33,390 bases of DNA from positions 1 to 33,390 of the forward strand of contig MABF01000322.1 in the NCBI GenBank assembly GCA_002163025.1, read 5' to 3'. Position 1 is the first letter of the stretch; each line of letters starts with the position of its first letter. Positions 8,260 through 18,003 of the stretch are shown here, piece by piece. The notes beneath the pieces are model-generated. The model saw nothing but the letters and a program-made list of their open reading frames with translations, was not told where the DNA came from and did no database searches. This DNA comes from 'Osedax' symbiont bacterium Rs2_46_30_T18 (GTDB taxonomy: Bacteria > Pseudomonadota > Gammaproteobacteria > Pseudomonadales > Balneatricaceae). The translations under genes were made by a program, and so were the position numbers.

Positions 8260-8303
8260 GATTTAACATTTATCTATCTAAAAAATTAATACTTTTGCTA
8301 ATA

Positions 8304-8921
8304 TTAAAAATGACTAGTATCACCTGCTCCTACTCTTATTATCTCTGGAACATCTTCCACTAAGTTAATAACCGAAGTCGCTTCCATGCCACAGTAACCA
8401 CCATCAATTACCAGATCTACCTGATGCTGTAATATATCTCTAATCTCATAGGGATCAGTTAGCGGATCACTGTCTCCTGGAAGTATAAGAGATGTACTCA
8501 TAATAGGCTCCGCTAGTTCTCTCATTAAATCCAGTGCTATATTACTATCTGGGATTCTTAATCCAATGGTTTTTCGTTTGGGGTGCAATAACCTTCTCGG
8601 TACTTCTGTTGTCGCCCTGAGAATAAATGTATAAGCTCCCGGGGTATGGTTTTTTAATATTCTATATTGTTGGTTATTAACTTTAGCGTAAGTACCCAGC
8701 TCACTTAAGTCCCGACATACCAGTGTAAAGTTGTGCTTGTCATCGAGCTTGCGAATACGTTTTATTCTATCAACAGCAGTTTTATCCCCTAAATGACAAC
8801 CTATAGCATAAGCACAATCTGTCGGATATATAACTAAGCCTCCTTTTCTTATTATCTCTACGGCCTGTTGAATTAATCGCTTTTGCGGATTATCCGGATG
8901 TATTTGAAATAACTGACTCAT
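8304..8921 (-). CDS. yciO: YciO, Sua5/YciO/YrdC-family protein
   Basis: YciO belongs to the TsaC/Sua5 fold of threonylcarbamoyl-AMP synthases, but its physiological role is less certain than that of TsaC. The start at 8921 (205 residues) is chosen because MSQLFQIHPDNPQKRLIQQAV matches the E. coli YciO N-terminus as I remember it. An upstream in-frame ATG at 8957 would lie inside rnm. Family blocks are GGLVIYPTDCAYAIGC, RIRKLDDKHNFTLVCRDLSEL, GAYTFILRATTEVPRR and KRKTIGLRIP. The start codon shares one base with the rnm stop (TAATG), so the two are translationally coupled. The same pair accompanies rluB in many gammaproteobacteria. Confidence 0.93.
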   Translation of the reverse strand: MSQLFQIHPDNPQKRLIQQAVEIIRKGGLVIYPTDCAYAIGCHLGDKTAVDRIKRIRKLDDKHNFTLVCRDLSELGTYAKVNNQQYRILKNHTPGAYTFILRATTEVPRRLLHPKRKTIGLRIPDSNIALDLMRELAEPIMSTSLILPGDSDPLTDPYEIRDILQHQVDLVIDGGYCGMEATSVINLVEDVPEIIRVGAGDTSHF

Positions 8922-9796
8922 TATATTCTCTTCAGCGTTACTTGATCTGCTAAGCATTTTGTTAGCACGTGGGGTAAATCATCGGCAACCTTGGGATACC
9001 TACCTAGTGTAGTCCATTTATTTTCTGGAGTGTGAAAATCACTCCCTGCCGATACTGACAACTGATGTTTGTCTATTTCAAATTTTAATATATTTTGTTG
9101 TTGAACATTAACGCCGGGATAACTAATTTCGATAGCATCTCCGCCTAACAGTTTAAATTCTGCGATGATTCGCCTGAGCTTACTCATGGTTAATTTATAC
9201 TTAGTGGGGTGCGCCAAGACAGAAACTCCACCACTTTGTTTTATCACCTCTAATACCTGCTCTAATGTCGGCCATTGCACAGCGACATTTGCCACTTTAC
9301 CTGCACCTAAATATTTTTTAAACGCTTCCGCCTCGCTACTCACCAACTTAAGGTCACAAAGTACTTTGGCAAAATGCGGCCGGCCAATTTGTGCACCTGC
9401 AGCCTTTTCATGCACAAGCGATAATATATTGGGTAATTTTTTCTTCACTAGTTTTGCGGCAATACGTTCTGCGCGATCTAAACGTAACGCTGCCAGCATC
9501 GATAAATGTTCAATTAACCCAGGGTTATCCATTTGTATGTTCAACGCGACAATGTGTAACACTTGCCGCTCCAACACGCAGGTCAATTCAGCGCCACTTA
9601 TCAATTTAATCTGATCTGAAATTTCACCGCTTTGCTGTAAAGACAATAATTGAGAGTAGCCGTCAATCGTATCGTGATCAGTGACTGCCAATATTTCTAT
9701 CCCGTGCTCCAGCGCCGATGCAAAAAGTGCCGCCGGGGATAAAACCCCATCCGATGCTGTCGTATGGGTATGTAAGTCATAGTGAGAAAAGGTCAT
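8921..9796 (-). CDS. rnm: PHP-domain nuclease RNase AM (YciV/TrpH)
   Basis: RNase AM is a metal-dependent PHP-family 5'-3' exonuclease and 3',5'-nucleotide bisphosphatase; in E. coli it matures 5' ends of ribosomal RNAs and degrades short oligonucleotides. The start at 9796 (291 residues) places the first metal ligands where expected: His9, His11 and Asp16 in YDLHTHTTASDG. Further PHP motifs are AVTDHDTIDGY, SGAELTC, GGVSVLAHPTKY and VSAGSDFHTPEN. Upstream starts in the same frame (ATG 9856, TTG 9862) would add residues with no family counterpart. It is the first gene of rnm-yciO and diverges from yciB. Confidence 0.92.
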   Translation of the reverse strand: MTFSHYDLHTHTTASDGVLSPAALFASALEHGIEILAVTDHDTIDGYSQLLSLQQSGEISDQIKLISGAELTCVLERQVLHIVALNIQMDNPGLIEHLSMLAALRLDRAERIAAKLVKKKLPNILSLVHEKAAGAQIGRPHFAKVLCDLKLVSSEAEAFKKYLGAGKVANVAVQWPTLEQVLEVIKQSGGVSVLAHPTKYKLTMSKLRRIIAEFKLLGGDAIEISYPGVNVQQQNILKFEIDKHQLSVSAGSDFHTPENKWTTLGRYPKVADDLPHVLTKCLADQVTLKRI

Positions 9797-9899
9797 AATT
9801 ACCGCTATATTACAATTTACTAACGAGGAATAATTTATGCTAGTACTATCAAGCATTTCCAAACAGACAAAAATCAGGCCTGCCTGGGAACAGAAGGTA

Positions 9900-9918
9900 T
9901 TGTAAACAATTTTTACAA
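9900..9918. promoter_or_regulatory. Palindrome between divergent rnm and yciB
   Basis: TTGTAAA (9900-9906) and TTTACAA (9912-9918) are perfect seven-base inverted repeats separated by CAATT. They lie about 104 bases before the rnm start and 84 before yciB. A plus-strand TATAAT at 9973-9978 is the likely yciB -10. The half-sites look like BirA half-sites, but the 5-base spacing is wrong for BirA. The cognate factor is unknown. Confidence 0.45.
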
Positions 9919-10001
9919 CATATTCACAACTGGGGCGGATTATCTGTTAAATTTAGCCGACCTTTTCAACATTATAATTAACTGCTATTAGCTGAGAGTT
10001 T

Positions 10002-10553
10002 ATGAAACTATTTTTAGATTTTTTACCTATTGTCATTTTTTTCGCTGTCTATAAATTTACCGGCGACATAATAATAGCCACCGCCGTACTGATTCCCGCC
10101 ACCATTGTTGCAATCAGTTACACTTGGATCAAAGTACGCAAAATTGAAAAAATGCAATTAGTGACCTTAGTACTAGTAATACTGATGGGCGGTGCCACCG
10201 TCATTTTTCAGGATAAAACATTTATTCAATGGAAACCTTCAGTAGTTAACTGGTTATTCGCATTAGTCTTTTTTGGTAGCCAGTTCATCGGTGATAAAAC
10301 TATCATAGAGAGGGTCATGGGTGCTCAGATAGAATTAAAGAAAAATGTCTGGAGCATTCTCAATTTGGCTTGGGTCACCTTTTTTACTTTTATGGGAATT
10401 ATCAACTTGTATGTTGCTTTCAATTACTCTGAGGAAACTTGGGTCGATTTTAAGCTTTTTGGCATGTTGGGCCTGACAGTAGTCTTTATCGTAATCCAGG
10501 GGATTTATATCTCAATTAACAGTAAATCTAATGATCTGCCACCGACTCAATAA
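10002..10553 (+). CDS. yciB: Inner-membrane septation/envelope protein YciB
   Basis: YciB (IspA/IspZ family) is a small inner-membrane protein linked to cell-envelope synthesis and division. The 183-residue product shows about five hydrophobic spans: residues 2-17, 22-43, 52-70, about 80-95 and 118-170 split in two. Family landmarks are FLDFLPIVIFFAVYKFTGDI at the N-terminus, the ILMGGATVIFQDKTFIQWKP loop, and WSILNLAWVTFFTFMGIINLYVAF. It forms a likely operon with yciI, 11 bases downstream; the same pairing is common in gammaproteobacteria. Confidence 0.93.
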   Translation: MKLFLDFLPIVIFFAVYKFTGDIIIATAVLIPATIVAISYTWIKVRKIEKMQLVTLVLVILMGGATVIFQDKTFIQWKPSVVNWLFALVFFGSQFIGDKTIIERVMGAQIELKKNVWSILNLAWVTFFTFMGIINLYVAFNYSEETWVDFKLFGMLGLTVVFIVIQGIYISINSKSNDLPPTQ

Positions 10554-10564
10554 GGAACTCATCT

Positions 10565-10864
10565 ATGTTGTACGCATTTATTTGTCAGGACCATCCCAAC
10601 TCTCTGCAACAACGCCTGCAAGCCAGGCCTGAACACTTGGCCAGACTGCAAAGCCTCAAAGAGCAAGGGCGATTGATCATCGCCGGTCCGCACCCCGCTA
10701 TCGATAGTGAAGATCCGGGGCAGGCGGGGTTCAGTGGTAGCTTGATAGTGGCGGATTTTGAAAATTTAGCCACTGCTGAGCAATGGGCCGCAGAAGACCC
10801 CTATCAAAAAGTTGGCGTTTATAAAAAAGTGTCAGTAAAACCCTTCAAAAAAGTCCTTCCATAG
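10565..10864 (+). CDS. yciI: YciI-like protein
   Basis: YciI proteins are small ferredoxin-like (dimeric alpha/beta barrel) proteins of uncertain function; a conserved His and Asp suggest catalysis. The 99-residue product contains the His (His24 in RPEHLARLQSL), the GRLIIAGPHP turn, FSGSLIVADFENLATAEQWA and the EDPYQKVGVYKKV block. The ATG at 10565 follows AAGGA. It follows yciB directly, probably cotranscribed. The name is supported by both sequence and context, but no reaction can be assigned. Confidence 0.9.
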   Translation: MLYAFICQDHPNSLQQRLQARPEHLARLQSLKEQGRLIIAGPHPAIDSEDPGQAGFSGSLIVADFENLATAEQWAAEDPYQKVGVYKKVSVKPFKKVLP

Positions 10865-11026
10865 TCTATACCTTATTAAAGTGATTGATACTGTTAAGAA
10901 TAAAAGGTTCCATAACGGTGCAACACTCAGTACAATACTCGAACATGCGCATGCCTATAAAAAATATCACTATGGTGTGCAAGTGATGTTAGTAGCAATA
11001 ATTCACACTATAAAGGAAGTTAAAAA

Positions 11027-11593
11027 ATGAAAAAGTTCGCTATTACTGCCGGCATGGCATTAGCAGTGGCCATGTCTGGGACTGCCATGGCACACTCGGA
11101 TAACCACGGCTATGCTACAAATTCTAATGGAACAATTTGGCGCATCAGCAACGGCACTTGCCTTAAGACTTCAGTATGGTCTGACGCTGATTCAGCTGCG
11201 TGTGACGGCTCACCTGCTGCTGCAGAAGCTGTAGCTACAGCTGCCGCTAAGAAGTTTGCTGTCTTCTTCGATTTCGATAGCGCTGCAGTTGGCAATGTTT
11301 CTCACATTGCAGACTACATCAACGGCCTGTCTGAAACTGGAACTGTAAGCCTAGTAGGCCACGCTGATCTAATCGGCGACAGCGCATACAACATGGCTCT
11401 TTCACAAAGACGTGCCAACAATGTACGCAGTGCACTAACTAACTCTGGCGTTGACGGATCAGTTATCACTGTTGGTGCTCAAGGCGAATCAGCTCCAGTA
11501 GCACAATGCTCTGGACGCGGTGCTGAATTAATCAGCTGCCTACGCGCTGACCGTCGTGTTGACGTACAAATCTCTGGTAAAAGCAGCTCATAA
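11027..11593 (+). CDS. Periplasmic OmpA-family peptidoglycan-associated protein
   Basis: The product (188 residues) has a clear signal peptide with a likely cut after Ala22 (MAVAMSGTAMA/HS region). A short N-terminal segment follows with Trp38, Cys45 and Cys59, possibly a disulfide. A low-complexity alanine-rich linker leads to a C-terminal OmpA-like domain (about 75-185). That domain shows VFFDFDSAAV, LVGHADLIGDSAYNMALSQR and RRVDVQI, the conserved pattern that binds diaminopimelate in peptidoglycan. There is no lipobox and no beta-barrel, so it is probably a soluble periplasmic protein. A strong ribosome binding site (AAGGAAG) precedes the ATG, and two hairpins follow the stop. It is transcribed alone. 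Similar solitary OmpA proteins occur widely in gamma- and betaproteobacteria; the exact role is unknown. Confidence 0.85.
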   Translation: MKKFAITAGMALAVAMSGTAMAHSDNHGYATNSNGTIWRISNGTCLKTSVWSDADSAACDGSPAAAEAVATAAAKKFAVFFDFDSAAVGNVSHIADYINGLSETGTVSLVGHADLIGDSAYNMALSQRRANNVRSALTNSGVDGSVITVGAQGESAPVAQCSGRGAELISCLRADRRVDVQISGKSSS

Positions 11594-11664
11594 CGCTTTG
11601 CCACCAGCCCTTTGATGACCTTCTCAAAGGGGCATTCACTAAGTATTTTTAATTAATGTGAATG

Positions 11665-11693
11665 CAAAAAAGCCAGTCATTGACTGGCTTTTT
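11665..11693. terminator. Bidirectional terminator after the ompA-like gene
   Basis: AGCCAGT and ACTGGCT form a tight stem (11671-11677 with 11683-11689), flanked by AAAAAA before and TTTTT after. It therefore works as a rho-independent terminator in either direction. It lies about 75 bases after the stop of the OmpA-like gene, behind a weaker hairpin with stem CCCTTTGA/TCAAAGGG. Confidence 0.8.
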
Positions 11694-11927
11694 AATGCCT
11701 GCACGATAATTGCAGCGAACCTTGATAGCCAGCTCTCTAATCATTACTTGCCCTCTTGCATGCAATCTTACCCCGGTCATCAACTTAGCTTTAGCAAAGA
11801 TATTGCTGCATTTGAATCGATTGTTCACTGTGCCTGGACAAACAGCAAAACTTGCGAAGCACTTTGAAGACACACTCATGCTCTGAGTATTTAACCAAAG
11901 ATAAATGACAGCCTATAACAGCGACGC

Positions 11928-11954
11928 AAAAAAAGGCCAGCGATTAGCTGGCCT
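11928..11954 (-). terminator. Rho-independent terminator of purL
   Basis: On the minus strand an eight-pair stem AGGCCAGC/GCTGGCCT (11954-11947 with 11941-11934), with a five-base loop, is followed by seven T (11934-11928). It lies about 30 bases after the purL stop. Confidence 0.88.
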
Positions 11955-11985
11955 ATATTAGATTATGGCTAGTGGGTCGATCTTC

Positions 11986-14900
11986 TTAGCCCAACCAGAC
12001 ACGAGCGTTGCGGAACAGACGCATCCAGGCGCCATCTTCCTGCCACTCATCAGGTGCCCAAGAATTCTGCACTGCCCTGAACACGCGCTCCGGATGAGGC
12101 ATCATAATAGTTACCCTGCCATCTACAGAAGTCATCCCGGCCACTCCCAGTGGAGAACCGTTTGGATTTTGCGGGTAATGCTCTGTCACTTGTCCAAAGT
12201 TATCAACATATCTTAATGCTACGCTGCCGGAATTAGTTGCGCTCTGCAAATGCTGCTCAGAGCTGAACTGTGCCAACCCCTCGCCGTGGGCAATCGCTAT
12301 AGGCATTATAGAGCCCTGCATTCCCTGCAAGAAAACCGAGGCTGACTCTTGTACTTGGGCCATAGCCACCCGACCTTCAAACTGCTCTGACTTGTTGCGC
12401 ACAAACGTCGGCCAATGCTCCGATCCAGGTACGATTTGCTGCAGGTTAGAAATCATCTGACAGCCATTACACACACCCAACGCCAACGTATCTTTGCGCT
12501 CGAAATAAGCGGCAAACTGATCTCTGGCAATGTTATTAAACAAGATAGATTTAGCCCAGCCCTCTCCTGCACCCAATACATCTCCGTAAGAGAAGCCCCC
12601 GCAGGCAACTAGCGCTTTAAAATCTGTCAGTGACACTCGCTGTGCCAATATGTCACTCATGTGCACATCGACACTGTCGAAGCCTGCCCGATCAAAAGCG
12701 GCGGCCATTTCAATTTGTCCGTTAACTCCCTGCTCACGCAGTACAGCTATTTTAGGTCGCACCCCAGTAGCGATGTATGGCGCCGCTATATCTTGATTGA
12801 TATCGAAGTTCAGAACGGGTGATATACCCGGGTCGTCAGCATTTGTAATTGTGCTGTACTCTTGCTCTGCACACTCTGAGTTATCGCGAATTTTTTGTAT
12901 TTGATATGAAGTCTCTGACCAGATTTTTTGTAAGGCTATGCGCTTTTCACTGTATATCTCATCTTCATCGAAATGAATCCGCAGCTCATCATCCCAATTT
13001 GGTGAACCAATGACAGCGGCGATTTCACCTAGACCTGCTGCGTTGAGCTCAGTCAAGACTTCTACCGTTTTATCCCTAGCCACTTGAATCACAGCGCCCA
13101 GCTCTTCATTAAACAATGCAGCCAGACATTCACTGCGCTGCCCTGCCAACATATCGAGGTTTATATCTACACCGACATGACCGGCAAAACACATTTCAGC
13201 AACTGTCGCCAAAAGACCGCCATCGGACCTATCGTGGTAGGCAATAATTAAGCCCTGCTGATTGAGCCCCTGAATAGCCGCAAAGAAAGTCTTCAGTAAA
13301 TCGGCATTATCAACATCCGGTACTTCCTGACCTACCGCCTGGTAAACTTGCGCCAGAGCTGACAAACCTAGTCGATTACGCCCTTCACCAAGATCCAATA
13401 ATATTAGGTCGGTTTCACCTAAATCGGTACGCAACTGTGGCGTCAGTGATTTTCTGACATCTGATACCGGAGCAAAGCCGGAAATAACCACTGACATAGG
13501 TGATGTTACGCTCTTATCCTCACCCTGATCGCGCCATGCTGTGCGCATCGACATGGAATCTTTACCTACTGGTATAGTAATCCCCAGCGCCGGACACAAC
13601 TCCATACCCACCGCTTTAACAGTATCGTAAAGTTTCTCATCTTCACCCGCATGTCCAGCTGCAACCATCCAGTTGGCAGACAACTTGATGTCACTGATAT
13701 CATCGATGGCAGCACCGGCCATGTTGGTCAGCGTCTCGCCAATAGCAATACGCCCTGAGGCCGCGGCATTAACCAGCGCCAGCGGCGTTCTCTCGCCCAT
13801 TGCCATCGCCTCACCACGGTAACCTTGGTAAGAAGCAGTTGTCACCGCGCAATCAGCTACAGGTACCTGCCAGGGGCCGACCATTTGGTCTCTGGCCACC
13901 TGACCTGTAATAGTTCTATCACCAATTGTGATTAAAAATGATTTCGAGGCGACCGCAGGTAAATTAAGCACTCGCACAACCGCTTCATCCATTTCGATTG
14001 AACTCGTGTCAAAGGCATCTACTGCATATTCTATGCGCTGCACGCTGCGGTGCATTTTAGGTGCCTTGCCAAAAAGCACATTCATCGGCAGATCGACTGG
14101 TTTGTTTTCGAAATGCTGATCGCCTAACGTTAAATGATGCTCTGCGGTCGCCTCACCGACCACCGAGAACGGGCATCGCTCTCTAACACATAACTCCTCA
14201 AACAACGCCATATTCTCAGGCTGCACCGCCAATACGTAGCGCTCCTGGGATTCGTTACTCCAAACACCCAGCGGGGACATTCCAGGCTCGTCGTTGTTAA
14301 TATCGCGCAACTCGAAATTGCCACCACAGCCACCGTCTTTAACTAACTCGGGAAAAGCGTTGGAGAGGCCACCGGCACCCACATCGTGAATGAATGCAAT
14401 CGGGTTGTTTTCAGCCATTTGCCAACATCTGTCTATCACTTCTTGACAGCGTCGCTCCATCTCTGGATTGCCTCGCTGTACCGAGGCAAAATCTAAACTC
14501 TCTGCAGAACTACCGGAGGCCATTGAAGAGGCGGCACCGCCACCCAGACCTATTAACATCGCCGGACCACCAAGACATATCAGCTTGGCTCCCACATCAA
14601 TTTGCCCTTTATCCACATGATCCGCACGGATGTTACCCATGCCACCGGCAATCATAATAGGTTTATGGTAGCCGCGCACCTCCACGCCTGCAGCGCCATT
14701 GACACTCTGCTCAAAAGTACGGAAATATCCAGTTAATGCAGGGCGACCAAACTCGTTGTTAAAGGCAGCACCACCAACAGGGCCTTCGATCATAATATCC
14801 AGGGCTGAGACGATACGCGATGGCTTGCCATAGTGGGACTCCCAAGGTTGTACAAAACCTGGGATTTTTAAATCCGAAACAGAGAAACCTGTCAGCCCCG

Positions 14901-15888
14901 CTTTAGGCTTCCCGCCACGACCAGTTGCGCCTTCATCGCGGATTTCACCCCCGGAGCCTGTAGCAGCACCAGAAAATGGTGCGATTGCAGTTGGGTGGTT
15001 ATGCGTTTCTACTTTGATCAGAATCTGAATAGCTTCATCGTTATAGCTATATTTATGGCCGGTCTGCGAGGGATAAAACCGCGCCGCATCACTGCCGACA
15101 ATCACAGCAGCATTATCTTTGTAAGCGGACAATACATTCTCGCCGCCTAATTCATTAGTGTTGCGAATCATCGAAAAAAGTGATTTTTCCTGAGCTTCAC
15201 CATCGATATCCCAAGAGGCATTAAAAATTTTATGGCGGCAGTGTTCAGAGTTTGCCTGGGCAAACATCATTAGCTCGACATCGGAGGGGTTGCGGTTTAA
15301 ACCCATAAACCCTTCAACCAGATAATCAATTTCATCGTCGGCCAAGGCCAGACCTAAATCTGTATTCGCTTCAACCAGCGCCTCCCTGCCGCGCCCGAGG
15401 ATGTCAATCCTGAGCATAGCTGCAGGCTCAGCCTGAGCGAACAATTGCTGTGCCAATTCTATCTCAGGGAACACTTGTTCAACCATTCTATCGTGGACTA
15501 GCTGCTCAACTATTAATAGCTGCTCAGCGCTCAACGGGGTACTTGATTGCAGATAAAAAGCTGTTCCTCGCTCCAGGCGAGCAACTTGATTCAAACCACA
15601 GTTTTTAGCGATATCAGTCGCTTTACTCGACCAGGGAGAGATAGTGCCGAGCCTGGGTGTGACAAACAACATTTGACCCACTGGATCTTCTTTTGCTACA
15701 TTCGGTCCGTACTGTAGTATAGTTTCCAGCTTTACAAGGTCTGCATCGCACAGCGTTTCGTGTAACTGTAGCAAATGGACAAACTCAGCATATATCCCAC
15801 TAACAGCGGGAACTTGCTGTTGCAAGGTCGCTAGTAGCTTTTGTTGACGGAAGTTGGAAAGGGCGGGGGCACCACGCAAAATAAGCAT
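11986..15888 (-). CDS. purL: Phosphoribosylformylglycinamidine synthase (large, single-chain)
   Basis: PurL converts FGAR, glutamine and ATP to FGAM, step four of purine synthesis. At 1300 residues it is the fused form usual in gammaproteobacteria. The N-terminal PurS-like region includes [20 protein letters not shown]. Two AIRS-type halves follow; [20 protein letters not shown] is the ATP-binding signature and [17 protein letters not shown] marks the second half. The C-terminal class I glutaminase has the nucleophile Cys in LGVCNGCQM and His in [10 protein letters not shown]. The start at 15888 ([16 protein letters not shown]) matches E. coli PurL as I remember it; an ATG at 15906 would add six residues. 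It is divergent from mltF, a conserved pairing. A GC-containing inverted repeat lies 18 bases upstream. Confidence 0.98.
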   Translation of the reverse strand: MLILRGAPALSNFRQQKLLATLQQQVPAVSGIYAEFVHLLQLHETLCDADLVKLETILQYGPNVAKEDPVGQMLFVTPRLGTISPWSSKATDIAKNCGLNQVARLERGTAFYLQSSTPLSAEQLLIVEQLVHDRMVEQVFPEIELAQQLFAQAEPAAMLRIDILGRGREALVEANTDLGLALADDEIDYLVEGFMGLNRNPSDVELMMFAQANSEHCRHKIFNASWDIDGEAQEKSLFSMIRNTNELGGENVLSAYKDNAAVIVGSDAARFYPSQTGHKYSYNDEAIQILIKVETHNHPTAIAPFSGAATGSGGEIRDEGATGRGGKPKAGLTGFSVSDLKIPGFVQPWESHYGKPSRIVSALDIMIEGPVGGAAFNNEFGRPALTGYFRTFEQSVNGAAGVEVRGYHKPIMIAGGMGNIRADHVDKGQIDVGAKLICLGGPAMLIGLGGGAASSMASGSSAESLDFASVQRGNPEMERRCQEVIDRCWQMAENNPIAFIHDVGAGGLSNAFPELVKDGGCGGNFELRDINNDEPGMSPLGVWSNESQERYVLAVQPENMALFEELCVRERCPFSVVGEATAEHHLTLGDQHFENKPVDLPMNVLFGKAPKMHRSVQRIEYAVDAFDTSSIEMDEAVVRVLNLPAVASKSFLITIGDRTITGQVARDQMVGPWQVPVADCAVTTASYQGYRGEAMAMGERTPLALVNAAASGRIAIGETLTNMAGAAIDDISDIKLSANWMVAAGHAGEDEKLYDTVKAVGMELCPALGITIPVGKDSMSMRTAWRDQGEDKSVTSPMSVVISGFAPVSDVRKSLTPQLRTDLGETDLILLDLGEGRNRLGLSALAQVYQAVGQEVPDVDNADLLKTFFAAIQGLNQQGLIIAYHDRSDGGLLATVAEMCFAGHVGVDINLDMLAGQRSECLAALFNEELGAVIQVARDKTVEVLTELNAAGLGEIAAVIGSPNWDDELRIHFDEDEIYSEKRIALQKIWSETSYQIQKIRDNSECAEQEYSTITNADDPGISPVLNFDINQDIAAPYIATGVRPKIAVLREQGVNGQIEMAAAFDRAGFDSVDVHMSDILAQRVSLTDFKALVACGGFSYGDVLGAGEGWAKSILFNNIARDQFAAYFERKDTLALGVCNGCQMISNLQQIVPGSEHWPTFVRNKSEQFEGRVAMAQVQESASVFLQGMQGSIMPIAIAHGEGLAQFSSEQHLQSATNSGSVALRYVDNFGQVTEHYPQNPNGSPLGVAGMTSVDGRVTIMMPHPERVFRAVQNSWAPDEWQEDGAWMRLFRNARVWLG

Positions 15889-15906
15889 TATCAGATTGAA
15901 CCTCAT

Positions 15907-15934
15907 GGGCAAAACAAAGGGCGAAATTTTGCCC
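15907..15934. promoter_or_regulatory. Inverted repeat in the purL leader (purL-mltF gap)
   Basis: GGGCAAAA (15907-15914) and TTTTGCCC (15927-15934) are perfect eight-base arms around 12 bases. In the purL transcript this would be a hairpin ending 18 bases before the start codon. It does not fit the PurR consensus spacing. It may be an operator or a leader hairpin. Confidence 0.4.
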
Positions 15935-15982
15935 AGTATTTTACCTTAGACGCAACCATTAGAGTACTAGTAAAACTTGATT

Positions 15983-17464
15983 ATGAGTCGAAAAACACGT
16001 GCATTTTACTTTTTAGTATTTTTAGTCAGCATTTCTCTACTGGGTTATCTGGTAACTAAAGTACAAACAGAAAAAACCAGCCAGCTCAATGCGATCCTAA
16101 GTGCCAACCTGGTTAAAGTGAGCATCACCAATTCAGCAGATACTTACTACCTCAAAAACAGCGTTGCAACTGGCTTTGAATACGAGTTAGCCAGCGCATT
16201 TGCCAAACACTTGGGGGTTAATATTGAATTTTCCCTCAGACAAAACCTGCAGCAATTATCCACTGACTTAAAAAACCGCGACAGTCATATCAGTATCGCC
16301 GGGCGCGCTATTATCACTAACAACCTCCCCCAGCAGCGACCCAGCACCAGCTATACAAAGCAGCAATCGGTGGTTGTTTATCGAGTAACTCAAGGCATAA
16401 AAGCCCCCACCGAGCTTGCAGACATCGTCGGTCGTAAGCTATTGGTCAGTGCCAACTCACTGCAAAACCAGCAGCTGGAGATTGAAAAACTGAACTACCC
16501 CGAGCTAAGCTGGTCCCTAGCCGAGACCCAGACGACTTATGATATGCTGCAAAAAGTGCTGGATAAAGACATGGATATTGCAGTTATCAGCGCGATTGAA
16601 TTCCAGTCCACAGGCCCTTACTTCCCCGGCCTCAAAGTGGCTTTTGAACTACATAAAGCACAAAACATTCACTGGTTGCTAGCTAATAAGACTGATGACT
16701 CTCTAATCAATGCCGTTAATAACTTCCTCTCTAGCGAGTCAACAATAGAGCTGATAAAGACTTTAGAAGCGAAATATTATCAAAATAACAATCCGCTCAA
16801 CTTATTTGACACTTTAACTTTTAAGAAAGATTTTAAAAATCGGCTGCCAAAACTGGAACCCTTTTTTAAACAGGCCTCCCAAGAGACGGGTATCGACTGG
16901 TTGCTGCTAGCCGCTATCGCCTATCAGGAATCTCATTGGAACGAAAAAGCAGTATCCCCCACTGGGGTGAAAGGTATCATGATGCTAACAAAAGCCGCCG
17001 CTAAAGAGGTACAAGTTACGGACAGAATTGATCCACGACAAAGTATTATCGGCGGCGCAAAGTATCTGATCATAGTAAAAAATAAAATCCCAACACGGAT
17101 TCAAGATCCCGACAGAACCTATTTAGCTTTAGCGGGTTACAACACCGGTTTCGGTCATTTGGAAGATGCCAGAATCCTGGCGAAACGGGCCGGCTTAAAT
17201 CCCGATTTATGGGAGGATGTGAATAAAACTTTACCACTGCTAACCAAAGAAAAATATTTCACTACCGTCAAACACGGCTATGCCCGGGGCTACGAACCTG
17301 TTAACTATGTCAAGAATATCAAACGCTATCTGCAGATCTTAAAATGGGAACAACAACAACAATTGCTCAAAGAAGAGAGCGGTAATGACAGTGACCAACT
17401 ACCCGCAGAGGAGAAGGGCAATAAACCTGCAGATCCCGACACAACACCGCCTTCTACTTTATAG
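15983..17464 (+). CDS. mltF: Membrane-bound lytic transglycosylase F
   Basis: MltF cleaves peptidoglycan glycan strands to 1,6-anhydro ends at the outer membrane. The 493-residue product begins with a hydrophobic signal segment (AFYFLVFLVSISLLGYLV) without an obvious lipobox. A solute-binding-protein-like domain follows (about 40-270; FEYELASAFAKHLGV and YPELSWSLAETQTTYDML). The SLT domain has the catalytic Glu316 in AAIAYQESHWNEKAVSPTG and the blocks KGIMMLTKAA, LALAGYNTGFGH and YARGYEPVNYVKNIKRY. The ATG at 15983 is preferred over a TTG two codons earlier. It is divergent from purL and ends 20 bases from the convergent tadA, the same neighbourhood as in E. coli and Pseudomonas. Confidence 0.96.
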   Translation: MSRKTRAFYFLVFLVSISLLGYLVTKVQTEKTSQLNAILSANLVKVSITNSADTYYLKNSVATGFEYELASAFAKHLGVNIEFSLRQNLQQLSTDLKNRDSHISIAGRAIITNNLPQQRPSTSYTKQQSVVVYRVTQGIKAPTELADIVGRKLLVSANSLQNQQLEIEKLNYPELSWSLAETQTTYDMLQKVLDKDMDIAVISAIEFQSTGPYFPGLKVAFELHKAQNIHWLLANKTDDSLINAVNNFLSSESTIELIKTLEAKYYQNNNPLNLFDTLTFKKDFKNRLPKLEPFFKQASQETGIDWLLLAAIAYQESHWNEKAVSPTGVKGIMMLTKAAAKEVQVTDRIDPRQSIIGGAKYLIIVKNKIPTRIQDPDRTYLALAGYNTGFGHLEDARILAKRAGLNPDLWEDVNKTLPLLTKEKYFTTVKHGYARGYEPVNYVKNIKRYLQILKWEQQQQLLKEESGNDSDQLPAEEKGNKPADPDTTPPSTL

Positions 17465-17484
17465 CCAGAAGCATATTCGACGGG

Positions 17485-17979
17485 CTAAGGTTGCAGCAGT
17501 TTTCTTTTAAGTGCTTTTTTCTCGCGGCGCCGGCGGGCAAAAAACTCAGAAATAACGGCCGCACACTGATCTGCTCTTATCCCAGCCGTCACTTGCACTT
17601 TATGATTCATACAAGCTTGACCAAACAACTGCAAATTACTTTCGATTGCACCAGATTTTGGCTCGTGAGCGCCGAAATATACTCTATTAATGCGACTGTG
17701 AACTATTGCACCTGCGCACATTGCGCAGGGCTCTAGTGTCACATACAAATCAGCACCCACTAGACGATAATTTTGCACAACTTGCGCCGCTTGACGCAAG
17801 GCCTGAATTTCGGCATGCGCGGTAGGGTCGTTGCTACCAATAGGGCCATTGCTGCCGCTACCGATTACCTTACCTTGCAATACTACTACCGCTCCTACAG
17901 GCACCTCGTTGCGCTCAGCACTGGCATTGGCAAGCACCAGTGCCCGCTCCATCCAGTACTCGGGTGAGTCAGGGCACAT
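17485..17979 (-). CDS. tadA: tRNA-specific adenosine deaminase TadA
   Basis: TadA deaminates A34 to inosine in tRNA-Arg(ACG), allowing wobble decoding. The zinc site is complete in the 164-residue product: His55 and the proton-shuttle Glu57 in TAHAEIQAL, Cys85 and Cys88 in EPCAMCAGAI. NEVPVGAVVV and SRINRVYFGAHEPKSGA are family blocks, and the C-terminus is basic (RRRREKKALKRK). The ATG at 17979 follows GGAAG about ten bases upstream; a TTG one codon earlier is less likely. It lies 24 bases after guaA and is probably read through from it. Confidence 0.97.
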   Translation of the reverse strand: MCPDSPEYWMERALVLANASAERNEVPVGAVVVLQGKVIGSGSNGPIGSNDPTAHAEIQALRQAAQVVQNYRLVGADLYVTLEPCAMCAGAIVHSRINRVYFGAHEPKSGAIESNLQLFGQACMNHKVQVTAGIRADQCAAVISEFFARRRREKKALKRKLLQP

Positions 17980-18003
17980 CAACTATTTACTTCCTATAGC
18001 CGA

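Larger units (their letters stand above)
11594..11985. other. 392-base gap between ompA-like gene and purL
   Basis: The stretch holds a weak hairpin (11608-11615 with 11624-11631), a bidirectional terminator (11665-11693) and the purL terminator (11928-11954). Between them, open frames exist on both strands (plus 11658-11867, minus 11649-11879), but both run through terminator hairpins and lack ribosome binding sites. I see no supported gene. Confidence 0.6.

Noticed and set aside
9900-9918. BirA operator at the TTGTAAA palindrome
   Set aside because: The half-sites fit but the spacer is 5 bases rather than about 15, and the flanking genes are unrelated to biotin.
10944-10953. Ten-base palindrome CATGCGCATG upstream of the ompA-like gene
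   Set aside because: Short self-complementary sequence with no spacer, likely chance; a TATAAA just after it may be a -10, but there is no matching -35.
11649-11879. Cysteine-containing ORFs on both strands in the gap after the ompA-like gene
   Set aside because: Both frames run through the bidirectional terminator hairpin, have no ribosome binding site, and neither peptide resembles a family I know. I treat the stretch as non-coding.
12415-14657. Several plus-strand ORFs inside purL
   Set aside because: They are shadows of a full-length, motif-complete purL on the opposite strand.
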